DNA of 42,333 nt, taken from contig JBOZIK010000001.1 in the NCBI GenBank assembly GCA_051453625.1, forward strand, positions 271,053,263 to 271,095,595, in the 5' to 3' direction. Below, one piece after another: positions 1 through 10,830 of the stretch (its first letter is position 1; every line of letters begins with the position of its first letter). The notes below the pieces were generated by a model. The model saw only the letters and a program-made list of their open reading frames with translations, did not search any database and was not told where the DNA came from. This DNA comes from Welwitschia mirabilis. Taxonomy: Eukaryota; Gnetophyta; Gnetopsida; Welwitschiales. The position numbers were made by a program, and so were the translations under genes.

Positions 1-3000
1 TAACCTAGAGAGGGAGAATTTAGAGATTTCTAGTGAACTTCTTCGGAACATGGTGCGTCCTTCTCTCCATCATCTGTAGAAAGGGGTGATATCATCCCCC
101 TGGTCTCCTTTAAGCTTATGCAAAATGGATTCCCAACCCATCGCTTATATTTTCTCCCATAGAGTAGGGCATCCTTTGAAGAGACTTGGATCAGAAGGCT
201 CAATAGTTAGAGTGGCTTCCATCGCAACTTTGATTTAAAAGTGGAGGTGAATGATCCTCCTTACTGTATTTATAAGAAAGGGTAGGGGGGTGTTATTGAA
301 AATTAGATTGTTTCTGATTTGCCAAATCTATCAAAACGTCATATGGATCCCATTCAATAAATGCATGTTAAGGGCGTTGCAGGTTTGGTAATACTTCAAT
401 ATTATGAAGATTAATTCTTTGCTCCAAACACATTGATGAAAAAGATATTGTGCTGTTTCTAGATTAGACTGATAAATGGGACAGTTAGAGTCTACTTGGA
501 ATCCCCTTTTAAGTAATTGGTCTCTAGTTAGAATTCTTTGATGGTCTTTTAGCCAATAAAAAATCTTAGCTTTTTCTAGAATATGTCCCCTCTAATACTT
601 CTTGTATGCATCGTGTTTTCCATACTTTTTTAGAAGGATCTGCTTAGTTGAATTAGATTGACAAATATTTAAGTCCATGAGTTGTTGGTGAGCTTTACTG
701 AGATATCTCCTTAGATAAGACTCACCATGATCAATTATTTAATCTCTGTACGTGTAATTAATCAAATCACACTAGAGCTAACCTCCTTCTTGCAATTTCT
801 TTAGGATTCTATGTGCTCTAGTGAGGATGCAAGATTTGTGCTTCTGAATCTCTTAACCTCCTGATTCCTTTAGGCAAGCAATAATCTCTCATTTACAGAG
901 ATGAATTCGATGGTGATTCTTTCCTCCTGAACAAATAAAGTTCTTTAAGATCCTATTGATTTTTGGTATGATATTTCTTTGGGGGATGATAACAAAAGCT
1001 ATGTACCTGAAGGAGGAGATTAAGCAAGAGTTTGTGAGAATGATTTTAGCCTTTGAGGAGAGAAAGTTATTTTGTCATGTGCTGCACTACCTTTGGATGG
1101 ATTCCAATATGTAATTCCAAGTGTTTATCTTATGTCAATTTCAAAGAGGGATACCCAAGTAGGTATCTTGTAAATCTCCTAACTTTGTACTTAGGCTTTG
1201 GACAATTTTACCCCCTCTGATATATTTTTTGCCCAAAGTATGTATTCTTGATTTGTTCCAATTAGTGTGTAGTCCTATTGGCTCTGCAAAAATGTTTATC
1301 ACATTTTTTATTGCTTTTTCTTGCTGACATGATGCCCTGGTCATGATGATGGTGTCATTTGCATAGTGATTATTGAGAAAGGTTTAGCCTCCAATTCTAA
1401 TTCTTGTAACTACATTCCTTCTTAAGAAAACCTGTAATACATTCATCACAAATAGAAAAAGGTATGGGAATAGGGTGTTTTCTTGTCTCAACCATCTTTT
1501 GACTGAGAAGAAATTTTATCTATGACTGTTGACCTCCATATTAAATTCAGCAGAATCCTGCATGTCTAGCCAGAGATTAATAATATCTTGAGAAAAGCCT
1601 GTTTTCTTAAGAATACACCCTAAAAATTACTAACTAATAGAATTGTAAGCTTTAGTAATATTTAATTTAGCAATAATAAGAGGAAATTTGAATTTTTTAA
1701 CAGGGTAAATGATCTCATGAGTCAAGAGGATTTGGTCTTGGATATACTTGGACAAGATGAAGTCGACTTGGTTCTTTGAAATTACATTGGGAAGTAGGGG
1801 AGCGATTCAGCCAACCATGATTTTCATAAAAATTTTATAAATAACATTACAAATACTTAGAGATCTGAAATCCTCTAATTTGCTAACATCCCTTTTTTTT
1901 GTATGAGTACCACCCTACTTTTATTCATATTCCTAGGAATTTTTCTGTCATGAAACACTTTCTGCATTACATCATGAAGTTTATCCCCTAGGATGGAGAA
2001 GTGGGATTTGAAAAGTTCGACTGGCCAACCATCAGGGTCAAGGACTCAATTACTCTTCATGGATTTGATAGCAGATAAGATCTCTTCTCTATTCAGGGGT
2101 TTAGTTAACATATAATTATCTTCACTCGAGACTTTCTTATTTTTCAGAATTAAGTCAGGGATAATATCGTCCCATTCCCAGACTCTTTTAAGATAGGCCT
2201 CTAATTCCTTAGCTGTATCCTCTTTATTTTCTGTGATTTAACCTCCTACAGATAGTCTTCTGATCCTATTATTAGATCTGTAATGGTTGACCTATTGGAA
2301 GAAAAATCTAATATGTTTATCATCCTCTTTTAATCACTTGATCTTTGAGTGTTCTCTTCAGTAATGTTCTTCATTTGCATTTATTTCTTGGAGATCCATT
2401 AGGTACTAATATCCTTTGCTCTGAAGAATGTCCTAGTTACATCCCTCCTCTTGCTTAATTTGGATACATTTGATTTCCTCCTTAAGTTCAGCTTCTAATT
2501 CAAATCTCTCTTTATCTTTCCTTCTTCAATCTCTTATGTGAGCCTTACTATGCCCATATTTTTTTCATTAGTACTCTAGTCTTTATTTGGTTAATCTAAT
2601 ATTGTTCCATACAAAACAAAATTTTTTGGGATGAAATGCCTCCATTCTGAGTTTGATATGATAGTGATCTGAGACAATCCTATTTAGACCACAGGCTTTA
2701 AGTGGGAGTTTAGCTAGATCCTTCCTAGCTAGAACTTTGTTAATCTTAGACATTATCAGATTTATACTTGCTCTTCTATTCAACCACGTATAATTGCACC
2801 TAGTAATAGGAATGTCTGTGAGAGAGTATCTTACCAAAAAATATTTTATTATTGAGACACCTATAGAATTCCAATTATTGCCCCTCTAATTTTTTCCAGT
2901 AGTGAAGACATTTGTTAAAGTCACTCAGTATGAGCCATTTACATTTATCCATTACAATCCTCTGAGATTCTTCTAATATAGTAGCCTTGTCTTGATTGTA

Positions 3001-3307
3001 TTATGGACTATAAAGATTTGTGACAGTCTAGTCTTCATTTTTAATGAGAATTGTGATGTGGTTTTTGCTACTGTGAATCAGATTTGCCTCTTTTTTGGTA
3101 GAAATCAGAAGGCTACTAGAGTTGCCTTGGGCTACAATGGTGAAAGAAGTCCATTGCCACCTTAGATTCATTTTTTCCATATCAATTTTTTATCTTAGTT
3201 TCTTGTAAGTAAAATAAATCGATGTTATATTGATTGATCAGATTTCATAGGGTCTTTTTCTTGTAAGATAACTTTAATCCCCTACAATTCCATGTGAAAT
3301 AATCCAT
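1..3307 (-). pseudogene. LINE ORF2 remnant: endonuclease, reverse transcriptase, zinc-binding C-terminus
   Basis: ORF2 would nick target DNA and copy the LINE RNA by target-primed reverse transcription. The ATG at 3307 opens with MDYFTWNCRG, the expected APE-endonuclease start (WN.RG). About 100 bases on comes LQETK with the catalytic Glu, then WLILSDFN (family form GDFN) and SDHYHIKL (family form SDH..). The reverse transcriptase follows: DPDGWPVELF near 2030, LIQKK near 1890, LRQ...PYLFLFVMNVL near 1460, and YANDT at 1351-1365, where the family has YADDT. YLGIPL follows near 1145. The zinc-binding domain (KIFYWLKDHQRILTRDQL, then C..C and ET..LFHQC) sits at about 570-400, and IWQIRNNLIFNN near 320. 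The frame then runs to base 1 with few stops. Frameshifts and stops are common throughout, and one catalytic Asp of the polymerase is Asn. Confidence 0.88.
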
Positions 3308-3309
3308 TG

Positions 3310-4522
3310 GAGTTGTTTTTGCCCCTTTCTGGGTGCTCGAACTTTCTTTAAAGTATCTTCAATGGTGGCTTAAGAGCTATTTGCAACATTCTCTATCATT
3401 TCTCATTCTCAGAGGGTTCTATTGCTAAGCCTTCTCTTTGTTTGAGTTTTCACTTCATTAGGTTCATTATCATTTAAAATTTGTTGTGTATCATTCTCAT
3501 CCATAAGAGGTTGAAATGGGTTATGCTCCTATTCTGATGCTTCCTTTTTCTTGATTTCCTTAGGAAAAATAGTAGTACTTTTTTCTAGTTTATTCCTTTC
3601 TTTACTTATGTTGGCATATGTTCTGATTGTAGCCAGTTTTTTTGTAAAAAGTACAGGTCCCCTTTGGCTTTTCTTTAATATCAATCAATATTTTTTTGAC
3701 ATTTTTCTCATAGGTAACCCAATCTCTCACAATGTGAACATTTCTTTTTAGGAGGAGCACATCTTCCAGAGAGGTGTCTTGATTTTTCATAGACTGTGTA
3801 AGGGATCGGAAGATCTTCGTATGTGACATTGAAATCACAAATACCCCATTTAGATCTAAACTTTACAGATTGTATCTTCTTAGTATCCTTGAGGCTCATC
3901 CAAACATAGAATCTAGTCAATACTAATCTTGTCTATTTAATAGTAATTCTATTAAGTTTGATGAGTTCATCAAACTAAGCTGTCATTCTCCTTAACAGAT
4001 CTTCATCCCAAAGCTCCAAAGGGAACTTATGAATGCGAATCTAGATCAGAAGTCTCTTAAACAGATTCAGGCCAATTACACCTTGGACATCCATTTGGCT
4101 AAAGCAAGGCCTCGAATGCCAAAAAATCATGGTCCTCTTGTGATTATTTTGTCTTAATCTTATTTGTTATCTAGTTGAAATAATGCCAACCCTTATGGAA
4201 TTGCAATAACATCAACTTTGCTAACTCCTGTCCATTTTATAGCAACCCATTCACGGATTCAATTCAACCTTGGTCAGGCACTGGATGAAACAAATTTTCT
4301 GATTATACTGTATCTGAGCTTCTTCTCAATCTTATTATAGGCATTTCCATCGATGTTGAAAACAAGGGATTTCCCTTTTTTGGAGAACTGAGTCTTCTCC
4401 ATATTAGGGCCAAACCCCTTGAAGAAAACCTAAAATTGGAGTACAACTGCTAAACAAAAAAAAAACCCTGTAACTTACCTATAGAATGACTGTCTTATAG
4501 CCGAAATCGCCTCGCGCTCCAT
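3310..4522 (-). pseudogene. LINE ORF1 remnant: gag-like RNA-binding protein with decayed zinc knuckles
   Basis: Plant L1 ORF1 proteins coat the element RNA and usually combine a DUF4283-type domain with CCHC knuckles. Here a possible start is the ATG at 4522 (MEREAISAIR) or the one at 4402 (MEKTQFSKKG); two in-frame stops separate them. WTGVSKVDVIAIP near 4230 matches the start of the DUF4283-type domain. VTYEDLP near 3810 marks the usual lead-in to the knuckle, followed by YTVYEKSRHLSGRC, in which two expected Cys are Tyr and the expected Gly-His is Arg-His. Two more knuckle traces follow (CSHCERLGYL and CTFYKKTGYNQNIC). The C-terminus is Lys-rich and ends just before ORF2. The exact start and stop are uncertain. 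Confidence 0.75.
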
Positions 4523-4643
4523 GACTAGGGACTGAAACCGCCCCCACTGATCCGCAACCTTCCAAGCCTTGCTCCCTTTTGTGCTCTAGATTCATCGAAT
4601 ATCTCAGAGCTTCAAAACCCTAGCAGAGCTCCTCTTATCATCA

Positions 4644-4743
4644 NNNNNNNNNNNNNNNNNNNNNNNNNNNNNNNNNNNNNNNNNNNNNNNNNNNNNNNNN
4701 NNNNNNNNNNNNNNNNNNNNNNNNNNNNNNNNNNNNNNNNNNN
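4644..4743. other. Assembly gap, 100 N
   Basis: Exactly 100 unknown bases, the usual placeholder for a gap of unknown size. It hides the LINE/R1 junction and the missing part of the R1 5' LTR. Confidence 0.98.
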
Positions 4744-4993
4744 TCAATAAAAATCTTTTACCTATTATGTATTATTGAACGTATTACTCTGTATCTTATT
4801 CTCTCATTATCAATAAGGTATGACATAAGTTCTTATGATTGAAGCCTTTTTATATTTTGTTAAATTACATCTTAGACTTATTATGCACAGGACGATATGT
4901 ATTTTCTTTATTAAATCATTATTTTTTAAGATTATGACATTTAGACTACTACATATGGTACTTTACTAGTTAACACCTATTCAGGTACCATCA
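4744..4993 (+). repeat. R1 5' LTR, terminal 250 bases
   Basis: This stretch aligns by eye along its whole length with 16693-16929 (shared blocks such as TATTATTGAA, GTTAAATT.CATCTTA and TTTACTA.TT.ACAC.TATTCA). The similarity stops at CATCA on both copies, which sets the LTR end at 4993 and 16929. The rest of this LTR is in or beyond the gap. Confidence 0.75.
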
Positions 4994-4998
4994 ATTTT

Positions 4999-5015
4999 TG
5001 TCTTATTTCTAAGGA
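4999..5015 (+). promoter_or_regulatory. R1 tRNA primer-binding site, decayed
   Basis: Five bases after the LTR end, TGTCTTATTTCTAAGGA reads as TGGCGCCGTTGCCGGGGA, the leader motif of many plant gypsy elements, with one base missing and almost all other differences being C-to-T or G-to-A. It would bind the 3' end of a tRNA to prime minus-strand DNA. The call rests on position and on the better matching copy in R2. Confidence 0.5.
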
Positions 5016-6450
5016 AAATAGTGGTCTTTCTAACTTACTTATATTTATCACCTTAAGGTTTATAAGTTTACCTTGATTACTTCTAAGCATTTTGCATTAT
5101 CCCCATAAGGGCTTATAAACTTTGTTCTTGATTACTCTCTAATAATTAGGTATATGGGTTGAAAACTAATTACTCTTATTTTAATTTCTTCTTTTGCTAT
5201 TTCTCTTTTATCTTGTACATTATTAATTCTAATAAAACCTTGAGATTCCTCTACATCCTACACCTTGTATGAATTTTTAATTAGGCTAATTAATGATAAT
5301 TATATTAGTACTTGTTTAATGGAAATATATAAATAGGAACAAATAATTGTGCAAGAGCAATGATAGTGGAACATATCATTATTTTATAGATCATACTCAA
5401 ATTTAAGCTCATGTAAATTCAAATATTTTTAATAATAATAATAGTTGTTTTATGTAGAAATAACTAGCATTTAATAAAACTCTTTCTTCTTCTTCTTCAT
5501 CATCATCTTTTGATAACCACTTGTCTTCTACTAATTTTGAGTTATCTAGTAGATCCATAGTTATTACTAGTATGGAGAACTGCTTAGCAAATAATAAGAA
5601 TGACAATGTTAATGGAGACAATAAGTAAAACCCAATTGTCTAAGATCTATATAATTGCCTTACTCTTCATACTTTTAATCAATGTAATTACCCTACTTGT
5701 GTAATGATTAAGTTTCAAAATTACATAAAATTACCTTAGTTTCATGATTACACTAAGAGGACCTACCAAACACATGAGTTAAAATGAGGAAAAGTGAAGG
5801 CAATATAAAATCAAAAATGTTAAGGGATTAGATAATATGTTTTGATTCAATTTTCATCTATATTAGATAGTAAAGCTAAGCTATAGTATTAATCCAAGTC
5901 ACATAAGAGCATTTATATTTAGGATGAACTCTTGGATGCTTTATTTCATAAGCATTTATCCCCTACCTTTGTTAAAGAAAGGAGGCATCGAGTAGAATAG
6001 TTTTATTAGGGAGTTAATGAATCTTGTAAGAAACCTTTAAGATATTTTGGAACTATGTGTATGATTATCCTAGAGTAACTTATAATGAAGCCCAACTGAA
6101 GCCCAACTGCTTTAGTTCTTCTTGAGTGAATTGAAAAAATCAACTAAAATCTTTGTTTGCACATATGTAGGAAGTGATTTTCAACAATATTCTATTTTAG
6201 ATGCTTAAAAAAGGATTTACAATTCAATAACTCAAAGTTAACATTAGTTTGATTCATTTTCTTAAAATATTATGTATTTTAATGTGAATGAAAATCATGT
6301 TATATAGTTTCTAAGGCCCATACTTTTTAGTCCTGAAACTGCTACTATTTTACAATAAATTCCTTCTATAATGCATAATCTCAAAGAAACCATTATAGAA
6401 CTTAAAAATTTTATTAGTCGACCCCCATTTAATTGTGAAATCTTATAAAC
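5016..6450 (+). pseudogene. R1 leader and gag remnant
   Basis: Gag would form the virus-like particle that packages the element RNA. No long open frame remains. The evidence for an element-derived leader and gag is the position between primer-binding site and protease, and a long inverted match to R2. Bases 5020-5330 match R2 at 33071-33334 and 5330-6450 match 16930-18080, both on the minus strand. Shared blocks include ATAGTGGTCTTTCTAA, ACAAATAATTGTGC, TAATAATAGTTGTTTT and GTTAACATTAGTTTGATT. A short gag-like reading (HKHLSPTFVKERRHRVE) lies near 5950. Bases 5481-5515 hold a small CTT/CAT microsatellite. Confidence 0.5.
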
Positions 6451-7139
6451 TTTTTAATCTTCTATATATGAAACTCACGAATATCTTAAGTCACCTTAAT
6501 ATGTTTTCTTAAGGTCTAAACAAGTATATTCCTTAAACTGATACCTAATTATTAGATACCCTTTTGTTTCTAATTTTATGAACCTTAGCTATAAATTGGG
6601 TTTTGATAATCATCCTTAATAGTAATACAATCTTATACTCCTTTGTAATCCTTCTCCATCATCATCTACTAATTCTTCCTTAGTTCTCAGGTGGGGTAAT
6701 CAGGATAGAATATAGGACTTCCTAGAAATTCTAAGCAATAAAAAATTATAAATAAAAAATAAAAATATAATTTATTTTTTAATCCAACGTATGTTAGAAT
6801 ATTAAATAAAATTTTTTTAATTAGCCACTTAGTCCAGGCCTAATCTTGAATTTATGAAAAAGAAGAAAGAGCAAAGATAGTTACAAGAAGAGTAACTAGG
6901 ACTAACTATAAGAAGGATGAACATTAAGATGAATCACAAGAAGTAGAAAGTACTAGTAATAAAGCAAATAAATTCAATTATGAAGATTATAGAAATAATC
7001 CACTATAAGTTGATATAACTAAGCCTCATAGTAACAATGAAATCCTAACTATAAAGCAACCTAGGAGTGCCACCCCATCGATGGATAGAATAAATGTTAC
7101 CTTAGTATACGAAAAATACATAAGAAATCTTATGAAGGA
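6451..7139 (+). other. R1 gag-to-protease stretch, no readable gene
   Basis: A+T-rich sequence between the gag-like region and protease. It should encode the C-terminal part of gag, but no zinc knuckle could be read. A short frame near 7080-7130 (NVTLVYEKYIRNLMKDVNIN) resembles the gag/protease linker of this lineage. Confidence 0.4.
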
Positions 7140-7730
7140 TGTCAACATCAATATTTCCTTGTGAAGATTATTGAAAGATATGCAAAAATTTGGAAATATA
7201 TGTTTCATAGAAAATATAATAGGGTAGTATTAACAAATGTGTATATGACAAAATGCATAACTATAACTCTTAATTATAAATCTCTTACATTTCAGAATCT
7301 TAGTGCCACTATCTTGCCTATTGAACTTGAGAGTGGTGGTAAAATTAAAAAAGCCTTAATTGATATTATATTTGGAGTAAATGTCATTCCTTCACACATT
7401 AAGAAAAAGTTTGATTTACAACATCACATTTATCCCACTAACATTATTCTTGATCTAACTGATACCTTTACTAGGGCGCTTGTGTAAATTATTCATGATT
7501 TACTAGTTAAAGTGCATTTTTCCTTTCACCTTGTGGACTTTGTAATCTTGGAGGTGGATAAATTCAATACTTATCTCTTAACCCTAGGAAGAGCATTTTG
7601 TGCCATAGATCCTTATGTCATTGTTACTTAGACAAGTATGATGAACTTGCATTTTGGAGAACACAATTTAATAATGAAATTTTTCCATGCTATAGAGAAG
7701 AAACGTAGTACCTAATTAATCAATATATAG
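7140..7730 (+). pseudogene. R1 aspartic protease remnant
   Basis: The retropepsin-type protease cuts the gag-pol polyprotein. An open frame at 7161-7487 gives KKALIDIIFGVNVIPSHI, matching the gypsy pattern K.ALIDLGASVN.IP. The catalytic Asp is kept, but the D-L-G-A-S box reads D-I-I-F-G, so the active-site loop is altered. After a stop at 7485 the frame continues with LLVKVHFSFHLVDFVILEV and LLTLGRAFCAIDP (family form LGRPFL), ending near 7720. The flanking residues are unusually well kept compared with the active site. Two monomers would be needed for activity; this copy is not functional. Confidence 0.78.
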
Positions 7731-8039
7731 ATTTACTTAAACTTGTCCTATATTTGAGTCGTAGAACTTTTCAACAAAAAATCTTGATGGATGAGCATCA
7801 ATTGGATTTCACATCGTAGATTTAAAAGTTTACATAATTAAAAAATTTCTTCATTCATCCAATACTTATAAGTTTAATGGTAATTTAAAAGGGAATTTAA
7901 GGGATACTTCATAATGGAAATAACCTCATACTTGTTTTAAAGATGTGTAGATGTAAGTTTTTTTAGATGGTTAACATTTTACTATCTTCAATTTGAATGA
8001 TTTGCTTAATGATGCTAAAAATCCTATACTTAAATTGAC
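7731..8039 (+). other. R1 protease-to-RT linker, decayed
   Basis: No confident reading. In this lineage the stretch codes for a variable linker; here it is A+T-rich with stops in all frames. Confidence 0.4.
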
Positions 8040-8800
8040 CATAATTTTAAAGAAAAGTTAAACAAATCCCTTATTTATTTGAATTATGTTTATGTTAATG
8101 AGAATAAATAAAATCCCTTATTGATTTCATCTTTATTAAAGTTAGATAAAGAGGTTAGATTAATGGAAGTATTATGATAAAAGCAATACCCCTTTTCATG
8201 GATCGGTGTTGAGTGAATTGGTATTCCTTCAAGCATTGTTCAATATAAAATCTACCTTAAGTATAACACTAAACCTATTAGGTAACTTTAGTGCTGATTG
8301 AATCGAGCCTTGAAGAAAATTGTGAAGGATGAAATCATTAAGTTGTTAGATCCATATATCATATACTTAATCATAGATAGTGAATAGGTTATTCTTATCA
8401 CTATAGTACTTAAGGAAAAAATAAATAAATAGTATGTATAGGATTTAGAAAATAAATGAGGTTATCTAAAAAGATCGTACTCCTTTACTATTTGTAGATT
8501 AAGTTCTTGATAACATTAAGGATTACAAGTTTTACTTCTTTCTTGATGGGTAATGGTTATAACTAGGTGAATGTTTTCCCTGAATAACAATATAAAACTA
8601 CATCTACCTCTCCATTTAGTAATTTTACTTTTCACAAAATTCTCTTTGACCTTTTTAATGTTCTTGGTAGTTTTCAAAGAGTTATGATTAAAAACTTTTT
8701 AAACATGATTGAGGACTTCATTAGAATCTTCATGGATGATTTTTCTTATTTGGGAATAGTTTTGATCAAACTCTAAAAAGATTTAAAAATGTTCTTAATT
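8040..8800 (+). pseudogene. R1 reverse transcriptase remnant
   Basis: This would copy element RNA into DNA. The reading starts with the lead-in (NENK.NPLLISSLLKLDKE, then GIPSSIVQYKIYLKYNTKPI), followed by LKKIVKDEIIKLLDP.IIY and the palm region. The catalytic box is intact as EDFIRIFMDDFSYLG, with FMDD at 8729-8740. Several stops and at least two frame changes lie between these blocks, and the central palm around 8440-8640 is only partly readable. The motif wording is the same as in R3 and R4, showing that all three belong to one lineage. Confidence 0.82.
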
Positions 8801-9109
8801 ATTATATTAAGAGGTAGTAAAATGTAGTTGGGAAAATAATCATTTTATGGTCACTTAGGATATTTGTTAAGGTTATAAAAATTACAAATAAAGTATTAAT
8901 ATGAATTTAACCAAAACTATTATCATTATTAATCAATCTCATCCATCTATTAGTATGAAACTTTATACTTTTTTGTGCCATATAATTTTTTATCATTACT
9001 TATTAAATATATTAGTGTTATTTGTAAGCTTTTACATATATTATTATAACAAGACCTTAAGTTTGAATGAAGTAAAGTTGTTAAAAAATATTTTAAAACT
9101 TTGAGGGGA

Positions 9110-9500
9110 AAAAATACTTCTGCACTCATACTTATTGGTCCAAATTGGTTATAACCTTTTGAATTAACATGTGATGTGAGTAATGCAGCTATAGATAAGA
9201 TGCTTGATCAAAAGATAGATGGAAAAAATCATGTGACTTCTTATCTTAGTAGAACCTTATCTAGTTCATGATTGAATTATACTATTACTAAAAAAGAGCT
9301 GTTGGCTATTATACATTATTTTGATAAATCTTATCATTACCTTTAGGCTACTATTTTAAGGTACATAAAAATCATTTGACCATTCAGTATTTTATGATTA
9401 AAAAAAATGATGCAATGCTAGATTGATTTAATGGATTTTTCTTTTAAAAGTATTTGACTTCACTATTATTAATAGGCTAAGTTAAGCTAATAATAGGGGA
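9110..9500 (+). pseudogene. R1 RNase H remnant
   Basis: RNase H removes the RNA strand during reverse transcription. Readable blocks are PFELTCDVSNAAID (family form PFEL.CDAS..AVG, with the first acidic residue kept), HVTSYLSRTLSSS, YTITKKELLAIIHYFDK (family form NY.TTEKELLAVVFA) and the YLMTKKDA-like stretch near 9390. Frames shift twice. The adjoining 8800-9110 includes an open but meaningless Ile/Tyr-rich frame and is taken as decayed connection domain. Confidence 0.75.
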
Positions 9501-9639
9501 GACCACTTATTTAGATTATTAATAATCAATGATCCTAGATCTTAAGTTAAGAAGAATTTCCTAGATAAATGGCTATTCGTAGTCAACATAGTAAAAGCTT
9601 ATTATAAGGGTATCCAACCCCATAGTATACTAAAATAGT

Positions 9640-10830
9640 AAATTATCTAGTTATAATATACCAATAAGTTAAACAACTAGTTAAAAAAGGTCTTTCTTCA
9701 TAAAGAGGGTATCTATGTTTATGAAGAATCTTTTTTATCACTAATGTCTTGATCAAATCATATGAAGATGTGTACTTGAATGGGATTAGTCTATAACCTT
9801 ATAATTATATCATAGGAGAATTTGTGGAGAATACTTTAGAATTAAAAAACAACCATGAAAATATTGCATAGTGGTTTTTGTTGCCTACTTTATTTAAGGA
9901 TGTACATGCTTAGCCTATTATGCATGTCAATGATATAGATCTATCAAGAATATGCATGAAATATCATTTTAATCCATTATAGAGTGTAATATATTCAATT
10001 TTTTAAGTATAGATTTTATAGGATCTATTCACCTAACTTCTAATGATAGGAATTACATCTAATTATTGTTGATTAGGTTACTAAGTGAGTTAAGACATTC
10101 TTGCCATCCATGATGATGATTCTATGGTACTCAAGTTTTTGAGATCCTATATCTTTCAATCGTTTAGCTTTTCTAGACTCTTGAATTTAAAACAAAAAAC
10201 TCATTTCTTAAATAAAATACCAATGACATTAGTATTAAATGTTGGAATAAGGCATAGAGTATTCTCTACATATCATCCTTAAACTAATGGTCTCACTAAA
10301 AATGCAAATAGAAAGGTTAAAAAAAATGTTGTAAAAGTTAGTGAAAGATCTAAAGAGGCCATAAGTATCTAAATTGCTAAACATTTTCTACACTTACAAT
10401 ATCACTTGGAGAAATTTATTAGGTTTTATTACTTATAAGCTTGTCTATGATAAGAGTTGTGTCCTTTATTTGATGTTGCTTATCATTCTTACAAATATTA
10501 TAACTCCTTCAATTTGAAATCTAAGGGAAAAAAACTTAGAAAATAGATTTGTATGATTATAATAATTAGATTAAATATGTTAAAATTCCCTTCACGAAAA
10601 ATTATTATGAAAAATAAAATGAAATATTATCATAATAAGAAATTGAGCATAAAACCCTTTGAGCAAATCAACTCATGATTCTATATAACTTTCCTATTCA
10701 TTTGATGCATAACAAGCTAATTTCATAATGGCTAGATTCTTACATGGTTAATATCCCTTATCCAAATGGATTATTTCTCATAAAAATCTTGGATGGATAT
10801 GGGTAATTCAAGGATAATGGCTCGTGACTG
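9640..10830 (+). pseudogene. R1 integrase remnant
   Basis: Integrase joins the new DNA copy to the chromosome. Readable blocks in order are FLHKEGIYVYEE, LPTLFKDVHA near 9890 (zinc-binding region, family form WPTLFKDA), the core near 10010-10330, including STYHP.TNGLTKNANRKVKK (family form YHPQTNGQAE..NR), then YHLEKFIRFYYLACL and a C-terminal stretch near 10690 matching the LLYNSRL..FPGKL..RW..P pattern. The catalytic D,D,E triad could not be confirmed. Stops and shifts are frequent. Confidence 0.78.

Larger units (their letters stand above)
1..4643 (-). mobile_element. L1-like LINE (non-LTR retrotransposon), decayed
   Basis: Read on the minus strand this is a plant L1-type LINE in the usual order: a 5' leader (about 4643-4523), a gag-like ORF1 with zinc knuckles, then ORF2 with an endonuclease, a reverse transcriptase and a zinc-binding C-terminal domain. 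The element continues past the left edge, so its 3' end and poly(A) tail are not seen. The 5' end meets an assembly gap. The leader is clearly richer in G+C and CpG than the rest of the window. Both ORFs carry many stops, so the copy is dead. It lies against, and probably inserted in or next to, the 5' LTR of R1. Confidence 0.9.

Noticed and set aside
1-363. Plus-strand frame with fragments such as SDLPNLSKRHMDPI
   Set aside because: The minus strand of the same bases continues the LINE ORF2 frame after the IWQIRNN motif to base 1, which explains it better.
3551-3751. Plus frame MISLGKIVVLFSSLF with a membrane-like look
   Set aside because: It is antisense to the LINE ORF1 zinc-knuckle region; hydrophobicity reflects the reverse of Lys/Asn-rich codons.
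5409-5621. Minus frame with an acidic run (EEEEE)
   Set aside because: It is the reverse reading of a CTT/CAT microsatellite in the R1 gag region, on the non-coding strand.
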